From contig CP076745.1 in the NCBI GenBank assembly GCA_019262145.1, positions 865,093 to 929,092 of the forward strand: a stretch of 64,000 bases of DNA, in the 5' to 3' direction. The notes under the pieces were generated by a model, which saw only the letters and a list, made by a program, of their open reading frames with translations, was not told the DNA's origin and made no database searches. Positions 17,008-25,672 of this stretch are shown here, in pieces. The DNA is from Candidatus Methanogranum gryphiswaldense. GTDB lineage: Archaea; Thermoplasmatota; Thermoplasmata; Methanomassiliicoccales; Methanomethylophilaceae. The translations under genes were made by a program, and so were the position numbers. Numbering within the stretch: position 1 is the first letter of the stretch; every line of letters begins with the position of its first letter.

Positions 17008-17594
17008 AGTACACGATACAGATAGTCGGCGTAGGTGGACAAGGTGTCCTTCTAGCATCGATGGTACTTGGAAATGCCGCCATGAAAGCAGGATACAAGG
17101 TATCTATGAGCGAAGTGCATGGAATGGCACAGAGAGGAGGGAGCGTTCTCTCTACTTTGCGTTTCGGTGACAACGTGATAAGTCCGCTGGAAGCTACCGG
17201 TGGGGCAGATATCATAATGGGATTCGAACCCGTTGAGACCTGCCGGTCCTTGACCCTAGGTAACAAGGATACTAAGATCCTTATGAACCTCGACCCAATC
17301 TATCCATCGATGGTTGCGGCCGGATTTGAAGAGTATCCTAATATCGAAGAATTGGTAAGATCTGTCAAGAATGTGAATCAGCACGTGGCAACCATCGAAG
17401 CAACGAAAATAGCTCTTCAGGCAGGAAAAGCTGTTGCAGCCAATGCGGTCATGATAGGCGCGATCGCGGCCATCAAAGGCTTCCCGATATCCAAAGAACT
17501 TCTGAAAGAAACCTTGATGGAAACCGTGCCTGCAAAATTCGTAGACCTCAATTCGAAAGCGTTCGATATGGGCTATGATGCAATGAAACACTGA
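17004..17594 (+). CDS. iorB: indolepyruvate:ferredoxin oxidoreductase, beta subunit
   Basis: Gamma-type 2-oxoacid oxidoreductase subunit of 196 residues that completes the enzyme with IorA. It opens with the family motif IVGVGGQGVLLAS and has EVHGMAQRGGSV, the conserved coenzyme-A-side segment of this superfamily. Start overlaps the iorA stop (ATGA), indicating coupled translation and equal stoichiometry. The GC palindrome at 17663 follows. Confidence 0.93.
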   Translation: MKYTIQIVGVGGQGVLLASMVLGNAAMKAGYKVSMSEVHGMAQRGGSVLSTLRFGDNVISPLEATGGADIIMGFEPVETCRSLTLGNKDTKILMNLDPIYPSMVAAGFEEYPNIEELVRSVKNVNQHVATIEATKIALQAGKAVAANAVMIGAIAAIKGFPISKELLKETLMETVPAKFVDLNSKAFDMGYDAMKH

Positions 17595-17662
17595 TATGTA
17601 ATGGTCATCCGATCCTCGAGATCATGACGAACTGAAACAACAAACTGTTAAAAATATAGATG

Positions 17663-17680
17663 TTGGGGCAATTGCCCCAA
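17663..17680. terminator. palindromic terminator between iorB and ftsZ-like gene
   Basis: TTGGGGCAATTGCCCCAA is a perfect 18-base palindrome in the 108-base gap between convergent genes. It is close in core sequence to the GGGGC-AAC-GCCCC hairpin at 11964, so these may be one recurrent terminator type of this genome. Confidence 0.55.
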
Positions 17681-17702
17681 TAGCTATTTAGCTTAGAAGA
17701 CC

Positions 17703-18434
17703 TCAAATGTCTTGGACGACCGAAGACCTGATGTCTGTGATCTCCTTGAATCCTGTCTGCTCTTTCTTGCAAATGACACTGGCGACCGCTTCTACTTCTT
17801 CCTTCAGATAATTTGGAATCTTTTCTACAGTTCCCATTATTACCTTACGAATGCAAGCATTTACTTCTGCCATTGCCTTCTCAAGTGTCAACTCAGGCAT
17901 CTGCTCGATCATACGATCGTTTTGAAACCTGAATACGTTCATGCAAACAGCCCTCAGTGACCTAAGTCCTTCTGCCGCTGCTGTCATCCTCGACCCCTCA
18001 AACGAGAAAGGATCGATGACGATCGCGAAGGTCATAACATTCAAACGATCGCATATCTCTGCTACGACAGATGCTGCGCCCGTTCCTGTCCCTCCGCCTA
18101 GTCCAGCCACTATGAACACTGCGTCGTGTCCTACAAGTGCCTGCTTTATTTCTTCCTCATGGACCTGCGCACACTTCTTACCAAGTCTCGCATCCCCATG
18201 TGTACCTTCTCCCCTGGTAACCTCCTTACAAATGTAGATCTTCTTGTCGGCCGATGTCGAAAGAAGAGCCACTTTGTTGGTATTGACAGCTACGGTGTCC
18301 ACTGGAGCCAAAGAACAGTAAAGATCGTTCACAACGTTGCATCCAGCTCCGCCTACACCGATCACAGCAATATGCGGCTCCAAGGATATTTCCATACCCG
18401 CCTCAACCGTACTTACCATTAGTGCATCCCCCAT
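17703..18434 (-). CDS. FtsZ-like GTPase lacking the C-terminal domain
   Basis: Tubulin-superfamily protein of 238-243 residues. The GTPase half of FtsZ is complete: VIGVGGAGCNVVNDL (T1 loop), LGGGTGTGAAS (tubulin signature), DPFSFEGSRM and FRFQNDRM. FtsZ is normally 320-400 residues; here the chain stops about where helix 8 would begin. The catalytic T7 loop (NxDxxD) is represented at best by EITDIRSSV, 12 residues before the end. The downstream DNA to the terminator shows no continued frame, so no frameshift is apparent. The start is ATG 18434 or ATG 18419, the latter with GGGGGAT before it. It follows a ribbon-helix-helix gene. Polymerisation would be altered or absent. Confidence 0.85.
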   Translation of the reverse strand: MGDALMVSTVEAGMEISLEPHIAVIGVGGAGCNVVNDLYCSLAPVDTVAVNTNKVALLSTSADKKIYICKEVTRGEGTHGDARLGKKCAQVHEEEIKQALVGHDAVFIVAGLGGGTGTGAASVVAEICDRLNVMTFAIVIDPFSFEGSRMTAAAEGLRSLRAVCMNVFRFQNDRMIEQMPELTLEKAMAEVNACIRKVIMGTVEKIPNYLKEEVEAVASVICKKEQTGFKEITDIRSSVVQDI

Positions 18435-18520
18435 TTTTTTAAATCGTTTTACCGATCGTCTGGCAGGACAGCGCCTAAGCGTTCCCATCCGTCCTGTCGG
18501 ACGATCAAACTCCCATCCCT

Positions 18521-18886
18521 TCATTTGAGCTGCGAAGCCATCTGCGCTGCTTTCACGGCACGCGCAATGACGTCTTCCTGGATGCTCGCAGGGACAATGA
18601 CATCCAAGATGCATTTCCTAGCGAACTCCTCTGCGGAGATCGAGCAAGTCCCATCCATTTCGATCCCTCTGAGGATTCCAAGTTGTACGTCACTGAGGTG
18701 GACGAACATCCCGCCTCCAGTTCCCGTACCAGTCATACCTGCCTTTTTGGAGGCTATATGGCTGACTATAGCTTCACGAATGAAATCTGACCTGTTTCCT
18801 ACACCATGATCTGCCATAAAGTCTTCCATGTTCTGGATTTCCTCAGGTCCCATCCTGATCGTGATCTTGGTTCCTTCGTCGGCCAT
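18521..18886 (-). CDS. ribbon-helix-helix (CopG-type) regulator
   Basis: 121 residues. The N-terminal 45 form a ribbon-helix-helix DNA-binding domain (TKITIRMGPEEIQNMEDFM, then NRSDFIREAIVSHI). The rest is a helical domain with no motif I know, preceded by a Gly/Thr linker (GMTGTGTGGG). ATG 18886 is favoured by GGTGAT just before it; an ATG at 18892 is also in frame. The FtsZ-like gene follows after about 86 bases and is probably co-transcribed. Its own promoter is full of short inverted repeats, which suggests self-regulation. Confidence 0.85.
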   Translation of the reverse strand: MADEGTKITIRMGPEEIQNMEDFMADHGVGNRSDFIREAIVSHIASKKAGMTGTGTGGGMFVHLSDVQLGILRGIEMDGTCSISAEEFARKCILDVIVPASIQEDVIARAVKAAQMASQLK

Positions 18887-18903
18887 ATTCATCACCGTTA
18901 CTC

Positions 18904-18931
18904 ATTTGCAAGTCATATCCGACTCGCAAAT
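18904..18931. repeat. 11-bp inverted repeat at RHH operon start
   Basis: ATTTGCAAGTC at 18904-18914 and GACTCGCAAAT at 18921-18931 are complementary except for one position, around ATATCC. It lies between the TATA box and the start codon, where transcription should begin, so a bound protein would block initiation. Confidence 0.55.
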
Positions 18932-18960
18932 ATGAATATGTCTTACGCGTATTTATATTT

Positions 18961-19150
18961 TGTCTGACAAACGCCTTACATTGTCTGACAGAAATAACCA
19001 GAAAAACAACAGTTATTCCCGAAACATTTTATTAAATAACATGTCACTATATAAACAATATGAAAAATTAAGGGGATTTTTAAAACAATATTTTTATTGT
19101 CGGACAAAAGAAAATTAAATTCCGATTCTATGTCATACAACTGTAAGACA
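18961..19150. repeat. TGTCNGACA repeats
   Basis: TGTCTGACA at 18961-18969 and 18982-18990, TGTCGGACA at 19098-19106 and the variant TGTAAGACA at 19142-19150. The first abuts the TATA box of the RHH operon and the last lies 30 bases before the leuS TATA box. Spacing of the first two is 21 bases, two helical turns. Confidence 0.55.
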
Positions 19151-19232
19151 GAAAAAATAGGTTCTATTCCGTTTGCGAAATTATATATTACGTGTGAATA
19201 TACACGCGAGCATAGCTTAAAAAGGGATCCGA

Positions 19233-22109
19233 ATGGCATACGATTACAACGAAATGGAGAAGAAATGGCAATCAAAATGGATCGAAAATGGCCTCAACCT
19301 TGCAGAGAGGGATGAGAAAAAACCAAAGTTCATGATGATCTTTGCATACCCCGGTGTTACAGGCTACCTCCATGTCGGCCATCTGAGGGGATATACGTAT
19401 ACCGACGCCATAGGAAGATACAAACGTATGACAGGATACAATGTTCTTTTTCCTGTCGGTACTCACGCAACAGGGAACGGTGCCATAAGTCTCGCTGCCA
19501 GAGTAAATAAGAACGATGCCGAATTCATAGACTACTTGATCAGGAACGGATGCCCTGAGGAAAAATTAGAACAACTTAAAGACCCCATGGGTGTAGTGAA
19601 TTTCTTTAACGATGTCTATGTAGAGGACTATTGGAAGAAATTCGGATTCCTTGCAGATTGGAGAAGATTCACATGCACTCTTTTCCCGGATTATGGTAAA
19701 TTCATCCAGTGGCAATTCAGAAAATTAAAAGAAAAAGAACTTTTAATGCAAAAACCCTATTTTGCACCTGCGTGCCCTAATTGTGGACCAGTTGCGGTAG
19801 ATGCATCAGAAACAGACATCTCCAAAGGTGGGAACGCCGAAACACAAGAATATACGCTTTTAAAATTCAAATGTAACGACGTCTACCTCATCGCAGCTAC
19901 ATTGAGGCCTGAAACCGTTTATGGACAAGTATGTTTCTGGGTAAATCCCGAAGTAGAATACAAGAAGATCTCAAAGAACGGAGAGATCTGGATAGTATCT
20001 CCTCAAGCAGCAGAAAAACTTCAACTTCAAAAGGATGGGATCAAGATCGTCGGCTCCATACCAGGTCGTCAGATGATAGGATGGATGTGCGAAGCCCCGA
20101 TGATCCATCGTATGATCCCTGTGTTCCCAGCCGCTTTCTGTGACCCTTCTGTGGGAACAGGATTGGTAACATCTGTTCCTTCAGATGCCCCCGATGACTG
20201 GATCTCGCTAGATGCCATAAAAAAAGATTCCAATATAATAACTGAGTACGGACTATCGAAGGATGTCGTGGATTCTGTAGTACCAATATCAATCATAGAT
20301 ATTGGAGGGTACGGGGATTTTCCGGCCAAGGATATGATCGATAAACTCGAAATAACTCAGCCTGGCGATCCCAAACTTGTAGAAGCTAAAAAACAGGTCT
20401 ACAAGGACGGATACCACATGGGTAAGATGAAGGACGTCTGCGGACCATTCTCAGGAATGCGCGTGGAAGAGGCCAAGGACAAAATGAAACAGGCCATGAT
20501 CGACACCGGAGAAGCAGAACTTTTCCATGACCTTACAGAAGAGGTTGTTTGCAGATGTGGACAGCCTGTCCATATCAGAAGGATCGATGATCAGTGGTTC
20601 ATAAAATACGGTGATCAGAAACTGACCGATATGACCAGTGAGCATTGCAAGGATATGCAGATCTATCCCTCTGAATATTATGAGAATGTACACAATGTCC
20701 TTAATTGGTTCAGAGAAAGAGCATGCGTAAGACAGGGGAACTGGTTGGGAACCAAATTCCCATTCGATGAGAAATGGATAATTGAGGCCATATCTGATTC
20801 TACACTATATCCTCTCTATTACATCATTTCAATATATGCGAACGATGGAACGATCAAACCCGAGAACATGACCGAAGAGTTCTTTGATTATGTCATACTC
20901 GACAAAGGTCAAATAAACAAAGTTTCGGCAAACACCGGTGTCAGCGAAGAATTGCTCACCCGCATCAACAAGGACGTTCACTATTGGTATCCCTTGGATG
21001 TCAATCTGGGCGGAAAAGAACACATGACCGTGCATTTCCCGGTATTTCTAATGAATCATAGGGCGATATTGCCTGACAATATGCAGCCTAAAGGCATTCT
21101 GGTCAATTGGTACATAACCGGAAAGAAGAGCAAGATCTCCAAATCAAAAGGTGGCGCACAACCGATCCCGGGAGCGGCAGCGAAATTCGGTGTCGACGCG
21201 ATGAGATTGTACTATGCACATGTGGCCTCTATGTTCGTAGATGTGGAATGGGATGAGGACACAGTGATGACCTACCGTCAAAGACTTGATAGGATCTTGG
21301 GGACTGTGGAAGAGATCGTTGCATCTGAATCAAACTCACCGAAAAGCAATATCGACGATTGGTTGATTTCCAGATTCAACACGCATATCACAGAGATACG
21401 TGCTGCTATGGATAAATTCGATCTGAGGGTGATGGCAACAACAGCCTATTATGAAATGCTTAATGACCTCAAATGGTACAACAGGAGAGGCGGAAAGAAC
21501 AAAGAGACCATTAACGAGGCACTCAGTACATGGATAATGAGCATGATGCCGATAACACCTCATGTTGCAGAGGAACTCTGGTCTATAGCAGGGTTCCAAG
21601 GCCTTGTATCGGCAGCGCAATTCCCAGAAGCCAGAGAAATATCTTCGAATACAGAATACAATGAAGATTTTATCAGAGGCGTCATGTCGGACATTGCACA
21701 GATAAGAAAGGTTGCCAATATCGAACCGAAAAATATAGTGATATATACCTCACCGGCCTGGAAAGTAGAAGTCATGACATTTGCCCTTGAAATGATGAAG
21801 GATGGAAATCTCGACATACCTTCGCTTACCAAGAGATGTATGGCAGACGAGAACATGAGAAAGAATGGAAAAGCAGTTTCTGAATTCGCAAAGAAGACAG
21901 CAACAGAATTCATCAGATCTACAGTAGATGCTAAGAGGCCTATTGTCGAGCTCGATGAGACTGCATTCCTGAGATCGTGCGAGGGTTTCCTTTCTACCGA
22001 ATTAGGAACATCGGTAAAAGTGTATAGTGCGGATCAAGAAGAACTGTACGATCCTCAGAACAAATCAAAGGTGGCGGTCCCCGGAAGACCTGCTATTCTT
22101 TTGGAGTGA
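19233..22109 (+). CDS. leuS: leucyl-tRNA synthetase, archaeal type
   Basis: Charges tRNA-Leu with leucine. At 958 residues it has the length of archaeal/eukaryotic LeuRS. The class I HIGH motif appears as HVGHLRG near residue 47 and the KMSKS motif as KISKSKG near residue 635; a CP1 editing domain lies between (LIAATLRPETVYG). The anticodon-binding and C-terminal domains follow. The ATG at 19233 is preceded by TTATATATTA about 45 bases upstream and a weak GGGAT. It ends two bases before the UbiX stop on the other strand. Confidence 0.96.
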   Translation: MAYDYNEMEKKWQSKWIENGLNLAERDEKKPKFMMIFAYPGVTGYLHVGHLRGYTYTDAIGRYKRMTGYNVLFPVGTHATGNGAISLAARVNKNDAEFIDYLIRNGCPEEKLEQLKDPMGVVNFFNDVYVEDYWKKFGFLADWRRFTCTLFPDYGKFIQWQFRKLKEKELLMQKPYFAPACPNCGPVAVDASETDISKGGNAETQEYTLLKFKCNDVYLIAATLRPETVYGQVCFWVNPEVEYKKISKNGEIWIVSPQAAEKLQLQKDGIKIVGSIPGRQMIGWMCEAPMIHRMIPVFPAAFCDPSVGTGLVTSVPSDAPDDWISLDAIKKDSNIITEYGLSKDVVDSVVPISIIDIGGYGDFPAKDMIDKLEITQPGDPKLVEAKKQVYKDGYHMGKMKDVCGPFSGMRVEEAKDKMKQAMIDTGEAELFHDLTEEVVCRCGQPVHIRRIDDQWFIKYGDQKLTDMTSEHCKDMQIYPSEYYENVHNVLNWFRERACVRQGNWLGTKFPFDEKWIIEAISDSTLYPLYYIISIYANDGTIKPENMTEEFFDYVILDKGQINKVSANTGVSEELLTRINKDVHYWYPLDVNLGGKEHMTVHFPVFLMNHRAILPDNMQPKGILVNWYITGKKSKISKSKGGAQPIPGAAAKFGVDAMRLYYAHVASMFVDVEWDEDTVMTYRQRLDRILGTVEEIVASESNSPKSNIDDWLISRFNTHITEIRAAMDKFDLRVMATTAYYEMLNDLKWYNRRGGKNKETINEALSTWIMSMMPITPHVAEELWSIAGFQGLVSAAQFPEAREISSNTEYNEDFIRGVMSDIAQIRKVANIEPKNIVIYTSPAWKVEVMTFALEMMKDGNLDIPSLTKRCMADENMRKNGKAVSEFAKKTATEFIRSTVDAKRPIVELDETAFLRSCEGFLSTELGTSVKVYSADQEELYDPQNKSKVAVPGRPAILLE

Positions 22110-22111
22110 GG

Positions 22112-22654
22112 TCATTCCCATCTTTTGTACAAGGTGTTCTGGATCGAAGCACGGTCTAGACACCTTCCCACAATAAAATCGACCATATCCTCAACGGTCT
22201 TGGGACCGGGATAGAATCCAGGATTCGCGTCCATTATCACAACGCCTGATCTGGCCAATTTAAGCTCATTTTCCAGCATTATCGCGCTCTTGGGCGTCTC
22301 TCTGATGACAAGGATCAACTTCCTTCCCTCTTTGATGCATACAGATACTGCCCTGGAGATCAGTGTGTCCGCTATACCACTTGCATATTTGGCAACAGAT
22401 GATTCACTGCATGGAACTACGAACATACAGTCATACTCGTAAGATCCGGAAGAGATAGATGCGAAAAGATTCGTGTCCTCGAACACCTTGTCTGCCATTG
22501 CATACACTTCTTCCACTGAATAATCAGTCTCCGCCTGAATTATGGCTTTAGCTGTCTCGGAGATCACCAATATCTTCTCACCGGGAAGCTCGCGCAGAAG
22601 TTTTATACCGTATGCACTGCCGGATGCTCCGGTCATGGCCACCACATATCTCAT
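22112..22654 (-). CDS. ubiX: UbiX-type flavin prenyltransferase
   Basis: Makes prenylated FMN, the cofactor of UbiD-type decarboxylases. The 180 residues open with the family motif MTGASGSAYG (FMN phosphate loop) and contain LVVPCSESS-type (FVVPCSESSVAKYASG) and LVIRETP segments that bind flavin and the prenyl phosphate. It ends with a family-typical DFIVGRCLDR. It lies 8 bases after aCPSF1 in the same direction, so it may be co-transcribed. No ubiD gene is in the window. Confidence 0.93.
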   Translation of the reverse strand: MRYVVAMTGASGSAYGIKLLRELPGEKILVISETAKAIIQAETDYSVEEVYAMADKVFEDTNLFASISSGSYEYDCMFVVPCSESSVAKYASGIADTLISRAVSVCIKEGRKLILVIRETPKSAIMLENELKLARSGVVIMDANPGFYPGPKTVEDMVDFIVGRCLDRASIQNTLYKRWE

Positions 22655-22662
22655 CGTCTACC

Positions 22663-24567
22663 TTACCTGAGCCTTATTGTCTCCAAATTTTGGGGTGCTC
22701 TAGTTTCTATATTGAATTTCTTGTATATAGAAGAAGCAAGATCGGTACACTTCCTATCTTCACCGTGACCGATGACTATCCTATCAGGTTTCGGTTCGAG
22801 GGATGCTATGTATTTCATCAACTGTTTCCTATCCGAGTGACCGGAGAAACCATCTACCGTGACGATATTCATCTTGATCTGTAGATCCATGGTCTTTCCC
22901 TTGGAATTGAGCGATATGTCCGTCCTTCCTCTTTGTATCGTACGTCCCATACTGCCTTCGGACTGATAACCTACGAACAACAATGAGTTGTTCTCGTTGT
23001 CACACCACTCTTTGAAGTATTCCATCACAGGACCTCCGGACATCATACCGCTGGTGGCAAGCACTATGCAAGTATCAGGAGAATGACATATCTCCTCTCT
23101 CATCGCCATTGTCTCCACACGTTTGAATATTGGAGAAAGGAACGGATTCTCATTCTGTTGGAAGATCTGTGCCCTTAGTTGACTATTTAGGTATTCGGGG
23201 TACGCTGTATGTATCGCAGTTGCTTCCCATATCATTCCGTCAAGGTACACAGGGATAGTGGGTATCCTTCCCGTCCGCATGAGTTCCTCTATGACCAACA
23301 TGACCTCTTGTGATCTTCCCACTGCGAACACAGGGATTAGTACCTTACCGCCATGGGATATTGCTTGAGTTAGAAGTTCGCGCATCTCATCCGATGCATC
23401 CACACGAGAGGGCTGCATATCATTATGACCACCGTATGTGGACTCGATCACCAGGGTCTCCAATCTAGGGAATCTGTTATTGGCAGGATTGAAAAGCCAG
23501 GTCTTCTCGAATTTGGTATCTCCGGTGAATGCGACATTGTGTAGGCCGTCACCGATGTGGAAATGTGCAATTGCCGATCCTAAAATATGCCCAGCATTAT
23601 GGAAAGTAAGCCTTATATCTGGTGAGATATCCGTGGTCTCATTGTATTTGAGAGTTATTGTGTGTAATATCTCTTTTCTGACATGTTGTGCTTCGTAAAG
23701 TGCCTTCTTCGCCTCACCGAAACCTAGTTTGATGTTGTCAAGTTGCAACAATGCCATCAGGTCCCTTGTTGGCGGAGTACAATAAACCGGCCCTTCATAA
23801 CCATATTTGAAAAGAGCTGGCAAAGTACCACAGTGATCCAAATGGGCATGTGTGATTACAACGGCATCGATATCGCTCAGAGGTTGAGCCTCGGGTATGG
23901 CAAAATATGGTGTCGCATCACTGCTGGGATCCAATCCACAATCTATTAGGATCTTGGACTCTCTGGTAGTGAGTAATGTAGCTGATCTTCCGACCTGCCT
24001 GAATCCACCTAAGGTGGTCATTCTTACCCATTGTTCTCCCTCGATCCTCGGTCTTGCAAGTCTCCTGGCGACATTTTTGAGCATGGTCCTCCTCTCGTCC
24101 TGCTCATGACGAAGATACCCTCTCACATCTGATACGGTCTTCGAAGGTATCGGTGGGGCACGGATGACCTTTATGTTCCATCCTGATTCTTTTTTAAGAT
24201 CTGCAAGCAGTTTTCCTTCCTTCCCTACGACCTCATTGGGATTAATGGCCTCTATTATGGCCTCTCCAGTCTCTGGAATGAAATTCACATCGAAAAGTTC
24301 AGCCGACGCAGGGATCATCGAACGGATCTTTTCATCCACTTCGTTAACATCCTCAAGCATGCTGGGATCGGGCCTTATATCGACCCTTCTTCTCAATGTC
24401 TGAGCCAAAACTTTTGCTACATCGTTATTTTCAGTATACTTATCGTATTCCTTCGTATATATTGCAATTATCGGGCCTTCGAATTCAATGCCAGAAACGT
24501 TCATGTCTGCAGGAACGCTTTTTTTGACTTCCTCTCTGAGGTTGTCGAACAATCTATCGGGGTTCAT
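22663..24567 (-). CDS. aCPSF1: KH-domain beta-CASP ribonuclease
   Basis: Archaeal homologue of CPSF73, shown in methanogens to cleave transcript 3' ends at U-rich sites and so act as a transcription termination factor. The 634 residues comprise two N-terminal KH-like domains (about 1-140), a metallo-beta-lactamase core with HAHLDHCGTLP (zinc motif HxHxDH), a later His in HNAGHILGSA, STYGGHND, and the beta-CASP insertion with PVFAVGRSQE, LATSGMMSGGP and GFSGHSDRKQL. The terminators in this window may depend on it. It lies upstream of ubiX in the same direction. Confidence 0.94.
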   Translation of the reverse strand: MNPDRLFDNLREEVKKSVPADMNVSGIEFEGPIIAIYTKEYDKYTENNDVAKVLAQTLRRRVDIRPDPSMLEDVNEVDEKIRSMIPASAELFDVNFIPETGEAIIEAINPNEVVGKEGKLLADLKKESGWNIKVIRAPPIPSKTVSDVRGYLRHEQDERRTMLKNVARRLARPRIEGEQWVRMTTLGGFRQVGRSATLLTTRESKILIDCGLDPSSDATPYFAIPEAQPLSDIDAVVITHAHLDHCGTLPALFKYGYEGPVYCTPPTRDLMALLQLDNIKLGFGEAKKALYEAQHVRKEILHTITLKYNETTDISPDIRLTFHNAGHILGSAIAHFHIGDGLHNVAFTGDTKFEKTWLFNPANNRFPRLETLVIESTYGGHNDMQPSRVDASDEMRELLTQAISHGGKVLIPVFAVGRSQEVMLVIEELMRTGRIPTIPVYLDGMIWEATAIHTAYPEYLNSQLRAQIFQQNENPFLSPIFKRVETMAMREEICHSPDTCIVLATSGMMSGGPVMEYFKEWCDNENNSLLFVGYQSEGSMGRTIQRGRTDISLNSKGKTMDLQIKMNIVTVDGFSGHSDRKQLMKYIASLEPKPDRIVIGHGEDRKCTDLASSIYKKFNIETRAPQNLETIRLR

Positions 24568-24619
24568 ATGAAATCCAGCTTAAAGAATGGGGTTTAAAAG
24601 ATTTGAGAAAACACCAAGA

Positions 24620-25255
24620 TCAATTGGGATAATTGAACCCAATCTCGGTGCAACGACTTTTGATCTGGTCCTGCGGGATCCATTCAAATCCTTTGGAACC
24701 TATGTATGCTATCAACATACCGTCACCTGTACAATTGTCCCTTCTCCTAGCGGAATTGAGAGCAGTTATGGCGACGTCTATGCCGTCTTTTTTACTAAGA
24801 TCTGGTTTGAATGCGGCCTCGAGTGCTCCGAGGGCAAACACGGACCCGGAACCAACGGAGATATACTTGTCCTCTATGCATCCGCCTGCGCCGTCGATGC
24901 TGAAGACATGTCCTCCTGTCAGATCATATCCGCCAACAATGAGTCCTAGGTAGAATCCCTGACGAATGACAGAACCGACGAGGGTTGCGGCGGTCTGAAC
25001 GGACATTGGCCCACCTTTTTTCATTGAATATATCGAAATTTCGCTCTGCATATATCTGACCATCAACTGGGCATCTCCAACGACCCCTGCGATGGTCATC
25101 CCGAGATTATCCGATAGAGGATATACTTTCTGGACCGTGCTGGACGCGATGAGATTATTCATCGTAGCTCTTTGGTCTGATGCAAGTATGACACCATCCT
25201 TTAGCTTAAGTCCTATCGTTGTCGTACCCGTCTTGAGAACATCCTCATCAGTCAT
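24620..25255 (-). CDS. psmB: proteasome beta subunit
   Basis: Catalytic subunit of the 20S proteasome, 211 residues. A short propeptide (MTDEDVLKTG) precedes the mature N-terminal nucleophile Thr in TTTIGLKLKDGV, with the conserved ASDQRAT and GSGS/ALG segments behind it. The open frame extends 36 codons upstream, but ATG 25255 with GAAGGGAAAG before it gives the standard short propeptide. The alpha subunit is not in the window. Confidence 0.95.
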   Translation of the reverse strand: MTDEDVLKTGTTTIGLKLKDGVILASDQRATMNNLIASSTVQKVYPLSDNLGMTIAGVVGDAQLMVRYMQSEISIYSMKKGGPMSVQTAATLVGSVIRQGFYLGLIVGGYDLTGGHVFSIDGAGGCIEDKYISVGSGSVFALGALEAAFKPDLSKKDGIDVAITALNSARRRDNCTGDGMLIAYIGSKGFEWIPQDQIKSRCTEIGFNYPN

Positions 25256-25672
25256 GTCTTTCCCTTCGAAATCGATTAAAATGCATTTCGTGTGAACGAA
25301 TGCTGACAGTGCGATTGATTCAAAGGTTATAAGGATTGCTACTGATGCAAGAGCGACCGACACATCACATTGACCATTTGTGATCCTAGATATTCACAAT
25401 AGAATATTTACAATGGCAAACACAATGGATTATACATACATCCATGTATAATAACAGAAAATACCTATACATGTAGCCATCAAATAAAAAACACTTTATT
25501 GAATATTACCAGTAGAACAAAATATAGAGTATTAAAAAAGTTTAATTTCCTAAATGTCATTACATTTTGATATACATTATTAAGGGAATATCACATATGC
25601 GCCATCCATTAATCCAGTTTAACAAATTTTTATAATACTCCAAGAGCATGGGGTCCGCGGAAGGGAAACATA
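25256..25672. other. intergenic region between psmB and nrdJ with inverted repeat
   Basis: 417 AT-rich bases with no supported gene. It contains a perfect inverted repeat, ATTATACAT at 25429-25437 and ATGTATAAT at 25444-25452, about 175 bases before psmB and 220 before nrdJ. A TATA-like TTTTTATAATAC lies near 25628-25639, about 40 bases before the nrdJ ATG. I see no cobalamin riboswitch-like structure. Confidence 0.5.

Larger units (their letters stand above)
18887..19232. promoter_or_regulatory. repeat-rich divergent promoter, RHH-ftsZ-like operon / leuS
   Basis: These 346 AT-rich bases hold no credible gene. Minus strand: TATA-like sequence at 18950-18960 (AAAATATAAATA) for the regulator operon. 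Plus strand: TTATATATTA at 19181-19190 for leuS. Between and around them are an 11-bp inverted repeat at 18904-18931 and three copies of TGTCNGACA plus one variant. Placement on and next to the TATA box of the RHH operon is typical of repressor sites. Confidence 0.55.

Noticed and set aside
17594-17703. A frameshifted continuation of the FtsZ-like gene
   Set aside because: The gap to the iorB stop is only 108 bases and is filled by a palindromic terminator and AT-rich sequence, with no FtsZ C-terminal motifs in any frame.
18976-19275. Minus-strand frame in the RHH/leuS promoter region
   Set aside because: AT-rich, Phe/Cys/Ile-biased sequence without a motif; it runs through the leuS promoter and its start lies inside leuS.
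25256-25672. Possible cobalamin riboswitch before the B12-dependent reductase
   Set aside because: No B12-box-like conserved core or multi-stem layout is visible; only a simple inverted repeat.
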